Of a DNA stretch of 64,000 nucleotides, positions 35,496-44,113 are shown piece after piece. Source of the stretch: Streptomyces sp. NBC_00425 (GTDB lineage Bacteria > Actinomycetota > Actinomycetes > Streptomycetales > Streptomycetaceae); assembly GCF_036030735.1 (NCBI RefSeq), contig NZ_CP107928.1:6820001-6884000 (forward strand). Direction: 5' to 3'. Made by a program: the position numbers and the translations under genes. The notes beneath the pieces are model-generated. The model had not been told where the DNA came from. It saw only the letters and a program-made list of their open reading frames with translations, and ran no database searches. How positions within the stretch are numbered: position 1 is the first letter of the stretch; each line of letters opens with the position of its first letter.

Positions 35496-36125
35496 CTACG
35501 CCCGCGTCCCGGGGGTCTTCGGGTCGGTCACGTCGATCAGCCGGCACACCGTCTCGATGTCGATGCGCACCTGCGCGATGGACGCGCGACCGGACAGCCA
35601 GGTGATCAGCGCCGAGTGCCAGGTGTGCTCGATGACGCGGACCGCGGAGAGCTGCTCGGGTGTGGGGTCGGTCAGTCCCATCGAGTCCAGGATGATCGCC
35701 GTCGTCTGACGGGACACCTGGTCCACCTCCGGCGAGACGCTGCGGTCGGCGAAGGTCAGCGCGCGCACCATCGCGTCCGCCAGGTGCGGCTCGCGCTGCA
35801 GGGCGCGGAAGGCGCGCATCAGGGTCTCCGCGACGCGGTCCGCGGCGCTCTCGCCGGTCGGGGGCTTCTTGCGCAGCGTGCCGTGCATGTGCTCCAACTG
35901 GTCCTGCATCGTGGCTACCAGCAGGTGCACCTTGGAGGGGAAGTAGCGGTAGAGCGTGCCGAGGGCGACCTGCGAGGACTCGGCGACCTCCCGCATCTGC
36001 ACCGCGTCGAAGCCGCCCCGGCTGGCCAATTGCGCACTCGCGTGCAGGATGCGGCGACGGCGCGCCTCCTGACGTTCGGTGAGAGGTGAGTGCGCCGGGC
36101 GCTGTGGGGTGGCATCCGCAGACAT
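35496..36125 (-). CDS. kstR: TetR-family regulator, KstR-like
   Basis: A 209-residue repressor. The helix-turn-helix region SRGGFDAVQMREVAESSQVA followed by LGTLYRYFPSKVHLLVATM is nearly the mycobacterial KstR sequence. The ligand domain follows the family in length and pattern (FADRSVSPEVDQVSRQ; WHSALITWLSGRASIAQV). KstR represses upper sterol-catabolism genes and is released by a steroid CoA thioester. GGAGCGGGACC before ATG 36125 is a good ribosome site. A consensus KstR box lies upstream at 36300-36313, so the gene probably represses itself. It explains the other boxes in the window. Confidence 0.88.
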   Translation of the reverse strand: MSADATPQRPAHSPLTERQEARRRRILHASAQLASRGGFDAVQMREVAESSQVALGTLYRYFPSKVHLLVATMQDQLEHMHGTLRKKPPTGESAADRVAETLMRAFRALQREPHLADAMVRALTFADRSVSPEVDQVSRQTTAIILDSMGLTDPTPEQLSAVRVIEHTWHSALITWLSGRASIAQVRIDIETVCRLIDVTDPKTPGTRA

Positions 36126-36299
36126 GGGTCCCGCTCCGGTCCGTTCCGTGACGGTCGTGACGACCGTCGGTGAGGGGGCGGTGATCATGCGGCTCGGCAG
36201 AGCGGCCGGCCCCTGCCGGTCGTGGCGTGAATCACCTGATCCACTGCGCTCAGCGCTCCTACCTGCCGGTAGATTCAGAGCCTCCCGAACGATCAAGTC

Positions 36300-36313
36300 T
36301 GAAACTTGTTCTA
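36300..36313. promoter_or_regulatory. KstR-type operator upstream of kstR
   Basis: TGAAACTTGTTCTA matches every fixed position of TNNAACNNGTTNNA. It sits in the divergent region between kstR and the glycosyltransferase operon, 55 bases before the latter's start. Confidence 0.75.
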
Positions 36314-36367
36314 GATTAGCGTCCCGTCGTAGTCTCGCGGGACAATGCAGGCAGAAGGGGGCCCGGA

Positions 36368-37852
36368 GTGACCGCTGAGGCCAGTCAGGCGGGGTCCCGG
36401 CGTGACCGTGCTTCCGACGGCGAGCGACCGCTCAAGATCGCACTCCTCACCTATAAGGGGAACCCGTTCTGCGGGGGGCAGGGCGTCTACGTACGGCATC
36501 TGTCGAGGGAGCTCGCCCGCCTCGGGCACAGCGTCGAGGTGATCGGCTCCCAGCCCTACCCCGTGCTCGACCCGGGGTGCGAGGACCGGCTCACCCTCAC
36601 CGAACTGCCCAGCCTCGACCTCTACCGCCAGCCGGACCCCTTCCGCACGCCCGGACGGGGCGAGTACCGGGACTGGATCGACGCCCTCGAAGTGGCGACG
36701 ATGTGGACCGGCGGCTTCCCCGAACCGCTGACGTTCTCCCTGCGCGCCCGCCGCCATCTGCGTGCCCGCCGCGGGGAGTTCGACGTCGTGCACGACAACC
36801 AGACCCTGGGCTACGGACTGCTGGGCGACGTCGGCGCACCGCTGGTCACCACCATCCACCACCCCATCACCGTCGACCGGCAGTTGGAGCTGGACGCCGC
36901 CGAGGGACGACGGCGACGCCTCTCGGTGCGCCGCTGGTACGCGTTCACCCGGATGCAGAAGCGCGTGGCGCGCCGGCTGCCGTCCGTGCTCACCGTCTCC
37001 GGCACCTCCCGGCAGGAGATCGCCGACCACCTCGGCGTCCGCGACGACCGCATCCACGTCGTCCACATCGGCGCCGACGCCGACCTGTTCTCGCCGAACC
37101 CGTCCGTGACCGTCGTGCCGGGCCGGATCGTGACGACGTCCAGCGCGGACGTCCCGCTCAAGGGCCTGGTCTTCCTCGTCGAGGCGCTGGCGAAGGTGCG
37201 CACCGAGCACCCGCACGCCCACCTCGTCGTCGTCGGCAAGCGCCCCCAGGAGGGGCCGGTCGCCCAGGCGATCGAGCGGTACGGCCTCGAAGGGTCCGTC
37301 GAGTTCGTCAAGGGCATCTCCGACGCCGAACTCGTCGACCTGGTGCGTTCGGCCGAGGTCGCCTGCGTGCCGTCGCTGTACGAGGGCTTCTCCCTGCCGG
37401 CCGCCGAGGCCATGGCCACCGGCACGCCGCTGCTCGCCACGACCGGCGGGGCGATCCCCGAGGTCGCCGGGCGCGACGGGGACACCTGCCTGGCCGTGCC
37501 GCCGGGCGACGCGGGCGCACTCGCCGCGGGCCTCGGCCGGCTGCTGGGCGACCCCGCCCTGCGGGCCCGGCTCGGCGCGGCCGGCCGGCAACGCGTGCTG
37601 GAGCGGTTCACCTGGGCGCGGGCCGCCGAGGGGACCGTCGCCCGGTACCGCGAGGCGATAGCCGAGGGCGGCCGCGCACGGGTCGCCCCGGCCTCCGACG
37701 CCCACGGCGCCGCCGAAGCCCCCGACACCCCCCGGACGTCCGCGGCCCCGCTCGCCGCCGGCTCCCCCGAGGCCGCCGGGACCGTCGAGGCCGTGGCGAC
37801 GGCCGACGTCGTATCCGAAGCATCCGATCGCGAAAGCAGGGCCACGTGCTGA
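36368..37852 (+). CDS. GT4-family glycosyltransferase
   Basis: A 494-residue enzyme with two Rossmann domains. The N-terminal part has LLTYKGNPFCGGQGVYVRHL. The C-terminal donor-binding part has PSLYEGFSLPAAEAMATGTP, the E-x7-E motif of retaining GT4 enzymes. The last 70 residues are an Ala/Pro/Glu-rich tail. It should transfer a sugar from a nucleotide donor to a lipid or polysaccharide; the acceptor is unknown. GTG 36368 has GAAGGGGG in front. Its stop lies within the start of the methyltransferase gene, so translation is coupled. The adjacent KstR box may also affect it. Confidence 0.82.
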   Translation: MTAEASQAGSRRDRASDGERPLKIALLTYKGNPFCGGQGVYVRHLSRELARLGHSVEVIGSQPYPVLDPGCEDRLTLTELPSLDLYRQPDPFRTPGRGEYRDWIDALEVATMWTGGFPEPLTFSLRARRHLRARRGEFDVVHDNQTLGYGLLGDVGAPLVTTIHHPITVDRQLELDAAEGRRRRLSVRRWYAFTRMQKRVARRLPSVLTVSGTSRQEIADHLGVRDDRIHVVHIGADADLFSPNPSVTVVPGRIVTTSSADVPLKGLVFLVEALAKVRTEHPHAHLVVVGKRPQEGPVAQAIERYGLEGSVEFVKGISDAELVDLVRSAEVACVPSLYEGFSLPAAEAMATGTPLLATTGGAIPEVAGRDGDTCLAVPPGDAGALAAGLGRLLGDPALRARLGAAGRQRVLERFTWARAAEGTVARYREAIAEGGRARVAPASDAHGAAEAPDTPRTSAAPLAAGSPEAAGTVEAVATADVVSEASDRESRATC

Positions 37853-38580
37853 CCGTCGACTTCTCCCGGTTCCCGCTCGCCCCGGGCGACCGAGTCCTGG
37901 ACCTCGGCTGCGGGGCCGGGCGGCACGCCTTCGAGTGCTACCGGCGCGGTGCGCAGGTCGTGGCCCTCGACCAGAACGCCGAGGAGATCCGCGAGGTCGC
38001 CAAGTGGTTCGCGGCGATGAAGGAGGCCGGCGAGGCCCCCGAGGGCGCCACCGCGACCGCCATGGAGGGCGACGCGCTCGCGCTGCCCTTCCCCGACGAG
38101 TCCTTCGACGTCGTGATCATCTCCGAGGTCATGGAGCACATCCCCGACGACAAGGGCGTCCTCGCCGAGATGGTGCGGGTCCTCAAGCCCGGCGGACGCA
38201 TCGCGATCACCGTCCCGCGCTACGGCCCCGAGAAGGTCTGCTGGACCCTCTCCGACGCCTACCACGAGGTCGAGGGCGGCCACATCCGCATCTACCGGGC
38301 GGACGAACTCCTCGAGAAGATCCGCGAGGCCGGCCTCAAGCCCTACGGCACCCACCACGCCCACGCGCTGCACTCCCCGTACTGGTGGCTGAAGTGCGCG
38401 TTCGGCGTCGACAACGACAAGGCGCTGCCGGTGCGGGCGTACCACAAGCTGCTGGTCTGGGACATCATGAAGAAGCCGCTGGCCACCCGGGTCGCCGAGC
38501 AGGCACTCAACCCGCTGATCGGCAAGAGCTTCGTGGCCTACGCGACCAAGCCGCACCTGCCCGCGGTGGACGCGCGGTGA
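37846..38580 (+). CDS. Class I SAM-dependent methyltransferase
   Basis: A 244-residue methyltransferase. Motif I is RVLDLGCGAGRHAFECYRRG, followed by acidic VVALDQN, then VIISEVMEHIPDDKGVLAEM (motif IV/post region) and RVLKPGGRIAITVPRYGP. The C-terminal half (AHALHSPYWWLKCAFGVDND) includes an aromatic stretch. The GTG start overlaps the glycosyltransferase end by seven bases and its own stop overlaps the next start, giving a three-gene unit. It probably modifies the same glycoconjugate. Confidence 0.82.
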   Translation: MLTVDFSRFPLAPGDRVLDLGCGAGRHAFECYRRGAQVVALDQNAEEIREVAKWFAAMKEAGEAPEGATATAMEGDALALPFPDESFDVVIISEVMEHIPDDKGVLAEMVRVLKPGGRIAITVPRYGPEKVCWTLSDAYHEVEGGHIRIYRADELLEKIREAGLKPYGTHHAHALHSPYWWLKCAFGVDNDKALPVRAYHKLLVWDIMKKPLATRVAEQALNPLIGKSFVAYATKPHLPAVDAR

Positions 38581-39647
38581 CCACTCCCCGGACAGAACAC
38601 CTGGTCCTGCCCGGGGTCCTCACCGCGGGGCAGGCCGCCGCGACCGTCGCCGGCATCCTCGCCGTGCAGCGGGAGGACGGCGCCATCCCGTGGTTCAGGG
38701 GCCACCACCTCGACCCCTGGGACCACACCGAGGCCGCGATGGCCCTGGACGCCGCGGGCGAGCACGAGGCCGCCGACCGCGCCTACGCCTGGCTGGCCCG
38801 GCACCAGAACGACGACGGCTCCTGGTACGCCGCCTACGCCGACGGCGCACACGACGACGTCACCGACCGGGGGCGCGAGACGAACTTCGTCGCCTACATA
38901 GCGGTCGGCGTCTGGCACCACTACCTCTCCACCGGGGACGACACCTTCCTCGACCGCATGTGGCCGAGCGTGTACGCGGCGATCGAGTACGTGCTGCGGC
39001 TCCAACAGCCGGGCGGACAGATCGGCTGGCGGCGCGACGACGACGGCACGCCCACGGCCGACGCGCTGCTCACCGGCTCCTCCTCGATCCACCAGGCGCT
39101 GCGCTGCGCGCTCGCCATCGCCGAACAGCGTGAAGAGGCCCAGCCCGACTGGGAGTTGGCGGCCGGTGCGCTGCGGCACGCGATACGACGGCACCCGGAG
39201 CGGTTCCTCGACAAGGACCGCTACTCGATGGACTGGTACTACCCGGTGCTGGGCGGCGCGTTGACCGGCGCGGAGGCCAAGTCCCGCATCGAGGCCGAGT
39301 GGGAGCGGTTCGTGGTGCCGGGCCTCGGCGTGCGGTGCGTCGTGCCCAACCCGTGGGTGACGGGCGGAGAATCGGCCGAACTCGCCCTCGCCCTGTGGGC
39401 GATGGGCGAGTCCGACCGGGCGCTGGAGATCCTGCAGTCCATTCAGCACCTGCGGGACGCTGACTCGGGGCTGTACTGGACCGGGTTCGTCTTCGACGAC
39501 GAGGCGATCTGGCCCGTGGAACTCACCACCTGGACCGCGGGGTCGTTGCTGCTCGCGGTCGCGGCCCTCGGCGGCCACGAGGCCACCTGCGCCGTGTTCG
39601 GCGGTGAGCAGCTTCCCTCAGGACTGGAAGCGGACTGCTGCGTCTGA
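38577..39647 (+). CDS. Alpha/alpha-barrel protein, prenyltransferase/glycosidase-like
   Basis: A 356-residue soluble protein of helical-barrel type. Repeats such as AYAWLARHQNDDGSWYAAYA and ILAVQREDGAIPWFRGHHLD resemble squalene-cyclase-like or six-hairpin glycosidase repeats. There is no signal peptide. GTG 38577 overlaps the methyltransferase stop (GTGA), so it is part of the same operon. With a glycosyltransferase and a methyltransferase it may process or sense a glycan or terpenoid; I cannot decide between these. Confidence 0.72.
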   Translation: MTTPRTEHLVLPGVLTAGQAAATVAGILAVQREDGAIPWFRGHHLDPWDHTEAAMALDAAGEHEAADRAYAWLARHQNDDGSWYAAYADGAHDDVTDRGRETNFVAYIAVGVWHHYLSTGDDTFLDRMWPSVYAAIEYVLRLQQPGGQIGWRRDDDGTPTADALLTGSSSIHQALRCALAIAEQREEAQPDWELAAGALRHAIRRHPERFLDKDRYSMDWYYPVLGGALTGAEAKSRIEAEWERFVVPGLGVRCVVPNPWVTGGESAELALALWAMGESDRALEILQSIQHLRDADSGLYWTGFVFDDEAIWPVELTTWTAGSLLLAVAALGGHEATCAVFGGEQLPSGLEADCCV

Positions 39648-39744
39648 GGGGGCGCACCGCTGGACCTGAGGGGGAGCACTGCTGCACCTCGGGCGCGGAC
39701 TGCCGCACCTGAGGGATCGGGAGCGCGGACCGCGCTCGGGGACG
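39648..39744. repeat. Short degenerate repeats after the barrel gene
   Basis: CTGCGTCTGAGGG, CTGGACCTGAGGG, CTGCACCTCGGGC and CCGCACCTGAGGG follow one another at 20-30 base spacing. The function is unknown; it lies between convergent genes. Confidence 0.5.
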
Positions 39745-40035
39745 TCAGTGGCGGTGGACGCGGTTGGCGATGGCGTGGCCGACGAACAGGTACACCACCG
39801 CCGCCAGACCGTAGCCGGCCACGACCCTCGCCCACGCCTCGTCGAACGTGAAGAGGTCACGGGACCAGCCGGCCAGCCAGTTGGCGGCGTGATGCACGAA
39901 CTGGACGAGGTCGTTGCCCCGGTTGGCGTCCAGCAGGTACATCAGGATCCACAGGCCGAGGATGACAGCCATGACGTCCGCTACCACCGCGATGACCGTT
40001 CCGGCGGAGTTGGAACCACTGCGATATCGAGACAT
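39745..40035 (-). CDS. Small two-helix membrane protein
   Basis: A 96-residue protein with hydrophobic helices at about 12-35 (GTVIAVVADVMAVILGLWIL) and 70-90 (VVAGYGLAAVVYLFVGHAIA). Between them is an amphipathic stretch, VHHAANWLAGWSRDLFTFDE. It is a common type of small Streptomyces membrane protein with no known function. The start is a normal ATG. The neighbouring LLM enzyme ends 64 bases upstream in the same direction, so the two could be co-transcribed. Confidence 0.7.
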   Translation of the reverse strand: MSRYRSGSNSAGTVIAVVADVMAVILGLWILMYLLDANRGNDLVQFVHHAANWLAGWSRDLFTFDEAWARVVAGYGLAAVVYLFVGHAIANRVHRH

Positions 40036-40099
40036 GTTCTCCGGATTGCCGTTCGATTCCGGATGAAACCTCGGGCCGGTCGGCGCGCAACCGGCCGCG

Positions 40100-41110
40100 T
40101 CAGGAGTTGAGTTCCGCCAGCACCCGCAGGGTCGTCGGGTCCGGTGCGACCGCCAGCAGATCCGTCACCGGGCCCTTGCGCCACGACTCCAGCCGCTCGG
40201 CGATGCGTTCGCGGGGGCCGACGAGGGAGATCTCGTCGGCGAAGGCGTCCGGCACGGCGAGCACGGCCTCCTCGCGGCGGCCGGCCAGGAACAGGTCCTG
40301 CACCCGCCGGGCCTCCTCCTCGTAGCCCATGCGCGCCATCAGGTCGGCGTGGAAGTTGCGGGTGGCGTGCCCCATGCCGCCGATGTAGAAGCCGAGCATG
40401 GTCTTCACGCCCAACAGGCCTTCGGCGACGTCGTCGCAGACCTTGACCCGGGCCAGCGGGGCGACCCGGAAGCCCTCCGGCAGCTCCGCCACCGCCGGGC
40501 CGTACGCGTCCGGCCGGTTCGGCGACCAGTACAGCGGCAGCCAGCCGTCGGCGATACGGATCGTCTGGGCGACGTTCTTCGGCCCCTCCGCGCCCAGCAG
40601 CACCGGCAGGTCGGCGCGGAGGGGATGGGTGATGGACTTCAACGGCCGCCCGAGGCCCGTCGCGTCGGCGCCGCGGTAGGGGTGCGTGTGGAAGCGGCCG
40701 TCGAGTTCCACCGGCGCCTGGCGCCGCAGCACCTGCCGCACGACGTCCACGTACTCCCGGGTCGCCGTCAGGGGCGACTTCGGGAACGGCCGGCCGTACC
40801 AGCCCTCGACGACCTGCGGGCCGGACAGCCCCAGCCCGAGCATCATCCGGCCCCCGGAGAGGTGGTCCAGGGTCAGCGCGTGCATCGCCGTCGTGGTGGG
40901 GGAGCGGGCCGCCATCTGCGCGACCGCGGTGCCCAGCCTGATCGTCGACGTCCGCGCCGCGATCCAGGTGAGGGGGGTGAAGACGTCCGACCCCCACGAC
41001 TCCGCCGTCCACACGGAGTCGTAACCGAGCCGTTCCGCCTCGCGGGCCAGCTCCACATGGTCGGGGGAGGGGCCGCGCCCCCAGTAGCCGAGGGCCAGAC
41101 CGAGCCGCAT
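40100..41110 (-). CDS. LLM-class F420/flavin oxidoreductase
   Basis: A 336-residue enzyme of the luciferase-like fold. It has LALGYWGRGPSPDHVELARE, SVWTAESWGSDVFTPLTWIA, RLGTAVAQMAARSPTTTAMH and SGGRMMLGLGLSGPQVVEGW, features of F420-dependent LLM enzymes. It resembles Rv3520c, which belongs to the mycobacterial cholesterol regulon. A palindrome, CTGACGGTGTGTCAG at 41120-41134, lies directly before ATG 41110 and recurs before other steroid genes here. It probably reduces or oxidises a steroid-derived intermediate. Confidence 0.8.
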   Translation of the reverse strand: MRLGLALGYWGRGPSPDHVELAREAERLGYDSVWTAESWGSDVFTPLTWIAARTSTIRLGTAVAQMAARSPTTTAMHALTLDHLSGGRMMLGLGLSGPQVVEGWYGRPFPKSPLTATREYVDVVRQVLRRQAPVELDGRFHTHPYRGADATGLGRPLKSITHPLRADLPVLLGAEGPKNVAQTIRIADGWLPLYWSPNRPDAYGPAVAELPEGFRVAPLARVKVCDDVAEGLLGVKTMLGFYIGGMGHATRNFHADLMARMGYEEEARRVQDLFLAGRREEAVLAVPDAFADEISLVGPRERIAERLESWRKGPVTDLLAVAPDPTTLRVLAELNS

Positions 41111-41119
41111 GCCCGCCTC

Positions 41120-41134
41120 CTGACGGTGTGTCAG
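41120..41134. promoter_or_regulatory. CTGAC-N5-GTCAG palindrome before the LLM gene
   Basis: CTGACGGTGTGTCAG. Related sites are CTGAAATACCGTCAG (33511-33525), CTGACATACCGTCAG (53251-53265) and the weaker CTGATGACACGTCAG (10907-10921), each upstream of a steroid gene. Probably the operator of a second regulator. Confidence 0.55.
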
Positions 41135-41212
41135 ACCAAGAGGGCGACTGTACGACAACGGCCCCCCGCCCGGAAGGGCGAGGGGCCGTCGCACCGTGGT
41201 GCGGAGCGGGAC

Positions 41213-42040
41213 TCAGCCGCGCTGGATGCCGGAGGCGTCCCGCAGAACGCCGCGCCGGCCGTCCTGCGTCTGGGCGACGAGGCCCTGGGCGCCCTGCTCG
41301 ACGGCCAGGTACCAGGTGCCGGGGGCCAGCTCGGCGATCGGCGTCGGCGCGCCGTCCTCCGCGTACAGCGGACGCGGCACCGGCACGGCGAACCAGAACG
41401 GCGAGAAGTCCCCGCCGGACGGCTGCGCCGGAGTCGGCTGTCCGCCGCCGAACGACTGCGGACCCGGCTGGCCGGGCTGACCCTGCGGCTGACCGCCGAA
41501 CGCCGACGGCTGCGGGGCGCCCGGGTAGCCGTAACCGGCGGGCGGCTGCGCGCCGTACGGCTGCGGGGCCTGCGGCCTGGGCGCCGGGACGAGAGCGGCC
41601 TGCAGGGCCGGGACGAGCGGGGTGGCGACAGCGGCCGCGGCGAGCAGCAGGGTGGCGACCAGGGCCAGGATCAGGCCGGCGCCGGCGTCGGGGCTCCTCG
41701 AGCTGTCACCGACGTTGTCGTAACCACCGGACGGGTCGAAGATGTTGCCGAGCGCGCTCCAGGCGGCGAAGACCGTGAAGGCCACGCCGAACTGGCGGAG
41801 TTCCAGACCGACGACCTTCGGCGGCTGCGGAAGCGCCCGGCTGACGACCACGAGTGCGGCGCCGATGATGCCCGCGAGAACGACGCTGAACAGGACAGGC
41901 CCGCTGCCCCAGAGGTTCGGCAGATCGTAGCTGTCGGGGATCCCGTCGATCGAGTAGTTGTCCAGGAACGACGCGATGAACAGCAATACCGCTGCTCCGA
42001 TCACCACGCCGTCGCCTCGAGTGAGGGAGCGGATATTCAC
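41213..42040 (-). CDS. DUF5336-like membrane protein with Pro/Gly/Gln-rich region
   Basis: A 275-residue protein. Four hydrophobic helices occupy about residues 10-150 (VVIGAAVLLFIASFLDNY; VLFSVVLAGIIGAALVVVS). A QPxGYGYPGAPQP-type disordered stretch of about 60 residues follows, then a short folded end (FWFAVPVPRPLYAEDG). The pattern is that of actinobacterial DUF5336 proteins of unknown function. GTG 42040 has GAAGGAC in front. Confidence 0.7.
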   Translation of the reverse strand: MNIRSLTRGDGVVIGAAVLLFIASFLDNYSIDGIPDSYDLPNLWGSGPVLFSVVLAGIIGAALVVVSRALPQPPKVVGLELRQFGVAFTVFAAWSALGNIFDPSGGYDNVGDSSRSPDAGAGLILALVATLLLAAAAVATPLVPALQAALVPAPRPQAPQPYGAQPPAGYGYPGAPQPSAFGGQPQGQPGQPGPQSFGGGQPTPAQPSGGDFSPFWFAVPVPRPLYAEDGAPTPIAELAPGTWYLAVEQGAQGLVAQTQDGRRGVLRDASGIQRG

Positions 42041-42218
42041 TTCAGGTCCTTCGTCAGTCGTCTCGTCGTCGGTACACGCATGCACATAGCGGTAGAGGCG
42101 TCGCTGTCACCATGTCGCCGTCAGGCCCCGGTGTGAAGCGCGGGGGTGGCCCCTCATCGTAAGAACGACACTATCGTCCGCACGATCGCCCTGTCCGCCG
42201 GGATCAGCGCCCTGATCA
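42041..42218. other. Gap between DUF5336-like and amidase genes, no gene seen
   Basis: Contains the promoter of the DUF5336-like gene. Inverted ACGACACTATCGTCCGCACGATCGCC-like bases near 42170-42195 are weak and not convincing as a terminator. Confidence 0.35.
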
Positions 42219-43199
42219 CTACCCGCGCAGGAAACTCACGATTCCCTCAGAGATCCCCTGCGCCGCCTTCTGCCGCCAGGCGCCGCTGGTCAGCAGCGCT
42301 GCGTCCTTGGTATCGCGCATGTTGCCGCACTCGATGAACACCTTGGGAACCGTTGACAGATTGAGACCGCCCAGGTCCTCACGCGTGACGAGACCGGTGC
42401 CGTCGCCGACGTAGTTGGACGGCGAAGTGCCCGTGGAGCGGGCGAAGTCGCCGGCGATCAGCTTTCCCAGCTCCTTCGACGGAACGACGACGGCCCGGGT
42501 GTCCGCCAGCCCCTCGTGCACCGCGCCCGGCAGGATCACATGGAAGCCGCGCTGCCCCGCCCCGGCGCCGTCCGCGTGGATCGACACGACCGCGTCGGCG
42601 TGCGCCGCGTTGCCGATCCGGGCACGCTCGTCGACGCAGGGGCCGAACGGCCGGTCCGCGTCCTGCGTCAGCCTGACCGTGGCGCCCTGCTCCTGGAGCA
42701 GCGTGCGCAGCCGGTGCGCCACGTCCAGCGTGAACCTCGCCTCGCTGTAACCGGCGTTCGTGGACGTGCCCGTGGTGTCGCACTCCTTCCAGTTGGTGCC
42801 GATGTCCACCTTGCGGTTGATCTCGGAGGTGTGGTCGACGTTGGCGGGGTTGTGGCCGGGGTCGATGACGACGACCTTGCCCTGGAGGGGAGCGACCGCC
42901 CGGCTCGGCGACGCGGCGAGCGTGTTCGGCTTGGCGTCCCCGCCGGCCGGGACCGTGGCGCGGTTGCTCGAGGAGGCGTCCGCCCCGGCCGCCCCGTCTC
43001 CCGTGCCCCCGCCTCCCGAGGCGCCCAGCGCCTCGTACGCCAGCCAGCCCAGAAGCGCCCCGGGCACCAGCAACGTCAGTGCCACCGTCATCGGACGCCG
43101 CAGGCGGGAACGGCGCGGCTGCGGGGAGCCGAAGGAGCCGGACGGCCCGAAGGGGTCGGCGGGGCCGGAGGGGTCGGAGTGCGGGCCTGGGTAGGACAC
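42219..43199 (-). CDS. N-acetylmuramoyl-L-alanine amidase (amidase_3), membrane-anchored
   Basis: A 326-residue protein. A Pro/Gly/Ser-rich cytoplasmic arm leads to a membrane helix (VALTLLVPGALLGWLAYEAL). A linker follows, then the amidase_3 domain with VVVIDPGHNP (zinc His), YSEARFTLDVAHRLRTLLQE (Glu), VVSIHADGAGAGQR (His) and VFIECGNMRDTKDAALL (catalytic Glu). It should cut the amide between muramic acid and the stem peptide, acting outside the membrane. GTG 43199 is used. Confidence 0.88.
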   Translation of the reverse strand: MSYPGPHSDPSGPADPFGPSGSFGSPQPRRSRLRRPMTVALTLLVPGALLGWLAYEALGASGGGGTGDGAAGADASSSNRATVPAGGDAKPNTLAASPSRAVAPLQGKVVVIDPGHNPANVDHTSEINRKVDIGTNWKECDTTGTSTNAGYSEARFTLDVAHRLRTLLQEQGATVRLTQDADRPFGPCVDERARIGNAAHADAVVSIHADGAGAGQRGFHVILPGAVHEGLADTRAVVVPSKELGKLIAGDFARSTGTSPSNYVGDGTGLVTREDLGGLNLSTVPKVFIECGNMRDTKDAALLTSGAWRQKAAQGISEGIVSFLRG

Positions 43200-43288
43200 G
43201 CCCGCCACCCTAGCGGGCGCTCCTGGGGCGTGTTTCGAAAGTCCCGTCTGCCGGGCCTTCGGGCAGACGACGCTGCGGCTCAATGCAC

Positions 43289-44113
43289 CTAGTGGGTCAC
43301 CTCCGCCGACGCGTACGCGGTGCCCCGGGGCGCCAGGCAGACGAACCAGTTGTACGGGGAGTCGTCGATCGTGCGGACGGTCGGGGCGTCCGCGTGGACG
43401 CCGGTGGTCGCGGGCACCCTGCTGATCGTGGTCTTCGTGCCGTCCTTCCAGGTGCACGTGACCTGTCGGGCGGTCTTGGCGACCTGGCCGATCACCAGCC
43501 GTTCGGCCTGTCCGCCGTATGCGCCGAGCCGGTACGCGGAGGCGTAGATCTCCTTGCCCGAGAGGTCGTCGCCCTTCCCCGTCAGACCGTGCAGGGTCAT
43601 CATCGGGCGGGCCGTCGCCTCCTCCCCGATGCTGCGGTGCACGAAGTAGGCGCTCTTGCCGACCAGATCGGCGGGCTTGCCCACGCCCGCGGGAAACTCG
43701 TCGTAGTCCGCCATCGCGTTCATCGTGGCCCTGGCGTCCTGGACGTCGATCGGCGCCGGCCAGACGTCGAGGGTGACCCGCCACTCCTGGCCCCCGTCCG
43801 TGCCGCTCGCCAGGGTGACCCGGTTGTCGGGCTGGAACGGCGTCGGCGTCTCGGTGACCCGCTCCGTCGCCGCGGGCGTCGCCCGGTCCCCGCCGCCCGG
43901 CAGCCCGGTGACCGCCAGCGCCCCCGTCGAGCCGACGACCACCAGGGCGGTGGCCGCCGCGACCGCCCAGCGCCGGGCTCTGCGCCGGCGGCCGCCGCGG
44001 ATCAGGGCCTGGGTGGGGGCTATGCCGATCTCCACCTCGTCGGCGGCGTCGGCCAGCAGGAACGCGATGTCGTGTGCCGCCATGTCGTGGTTCGTCTCCC
44101 GGTCCGCGTCCAT
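43289..44113 (-). CDS. Membrane protein coupled to the SigE-family sigma factor (possible anti-sigma)
   Basis: A 274-residue protein. A cytoplasmic N-terminus (HDIAFLLADAADEVEIGIAP) precedes one membrane helix (WAVAAATALVVVGSTGALAV) and an extracytoplasmic domain with YNWFVCLAPRGTAYASAEVT at the end. ATG 44113 overlaps the sigma-factor stop by one base, so the pair is co-translated. This topology and order are typical for anti-sigma partners of SigE-family ECF sigma factors. There is no HxxxCxxC zinc motif, so it is not a ZAS-type anti-sigma. Confidence 0.72.
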   Translation of the reverse strand: MDADRETNHDMAAHDIAFLLADAADEVEIGIAPTQALIRGGRRRRARRWAVAAATALVVVGSTGALAVTGLPGGGDRATPAATERVTETPTPFQPDNRVTLASGTDGGQEWRVTLDVWPAPIDVQDARATMNAMADYDEFPAGVGKPADLVGKSAYFVHRSIGEEATARPMMTLHGLTGKGDDLSGKEIYASAYRLGAYGGQAERLVIGQVAKTARQVTCTWKDGTKTTISRVPATTGVHADAPTVRTIDDSPYNWFVCLAPRGTAYASAEVTH

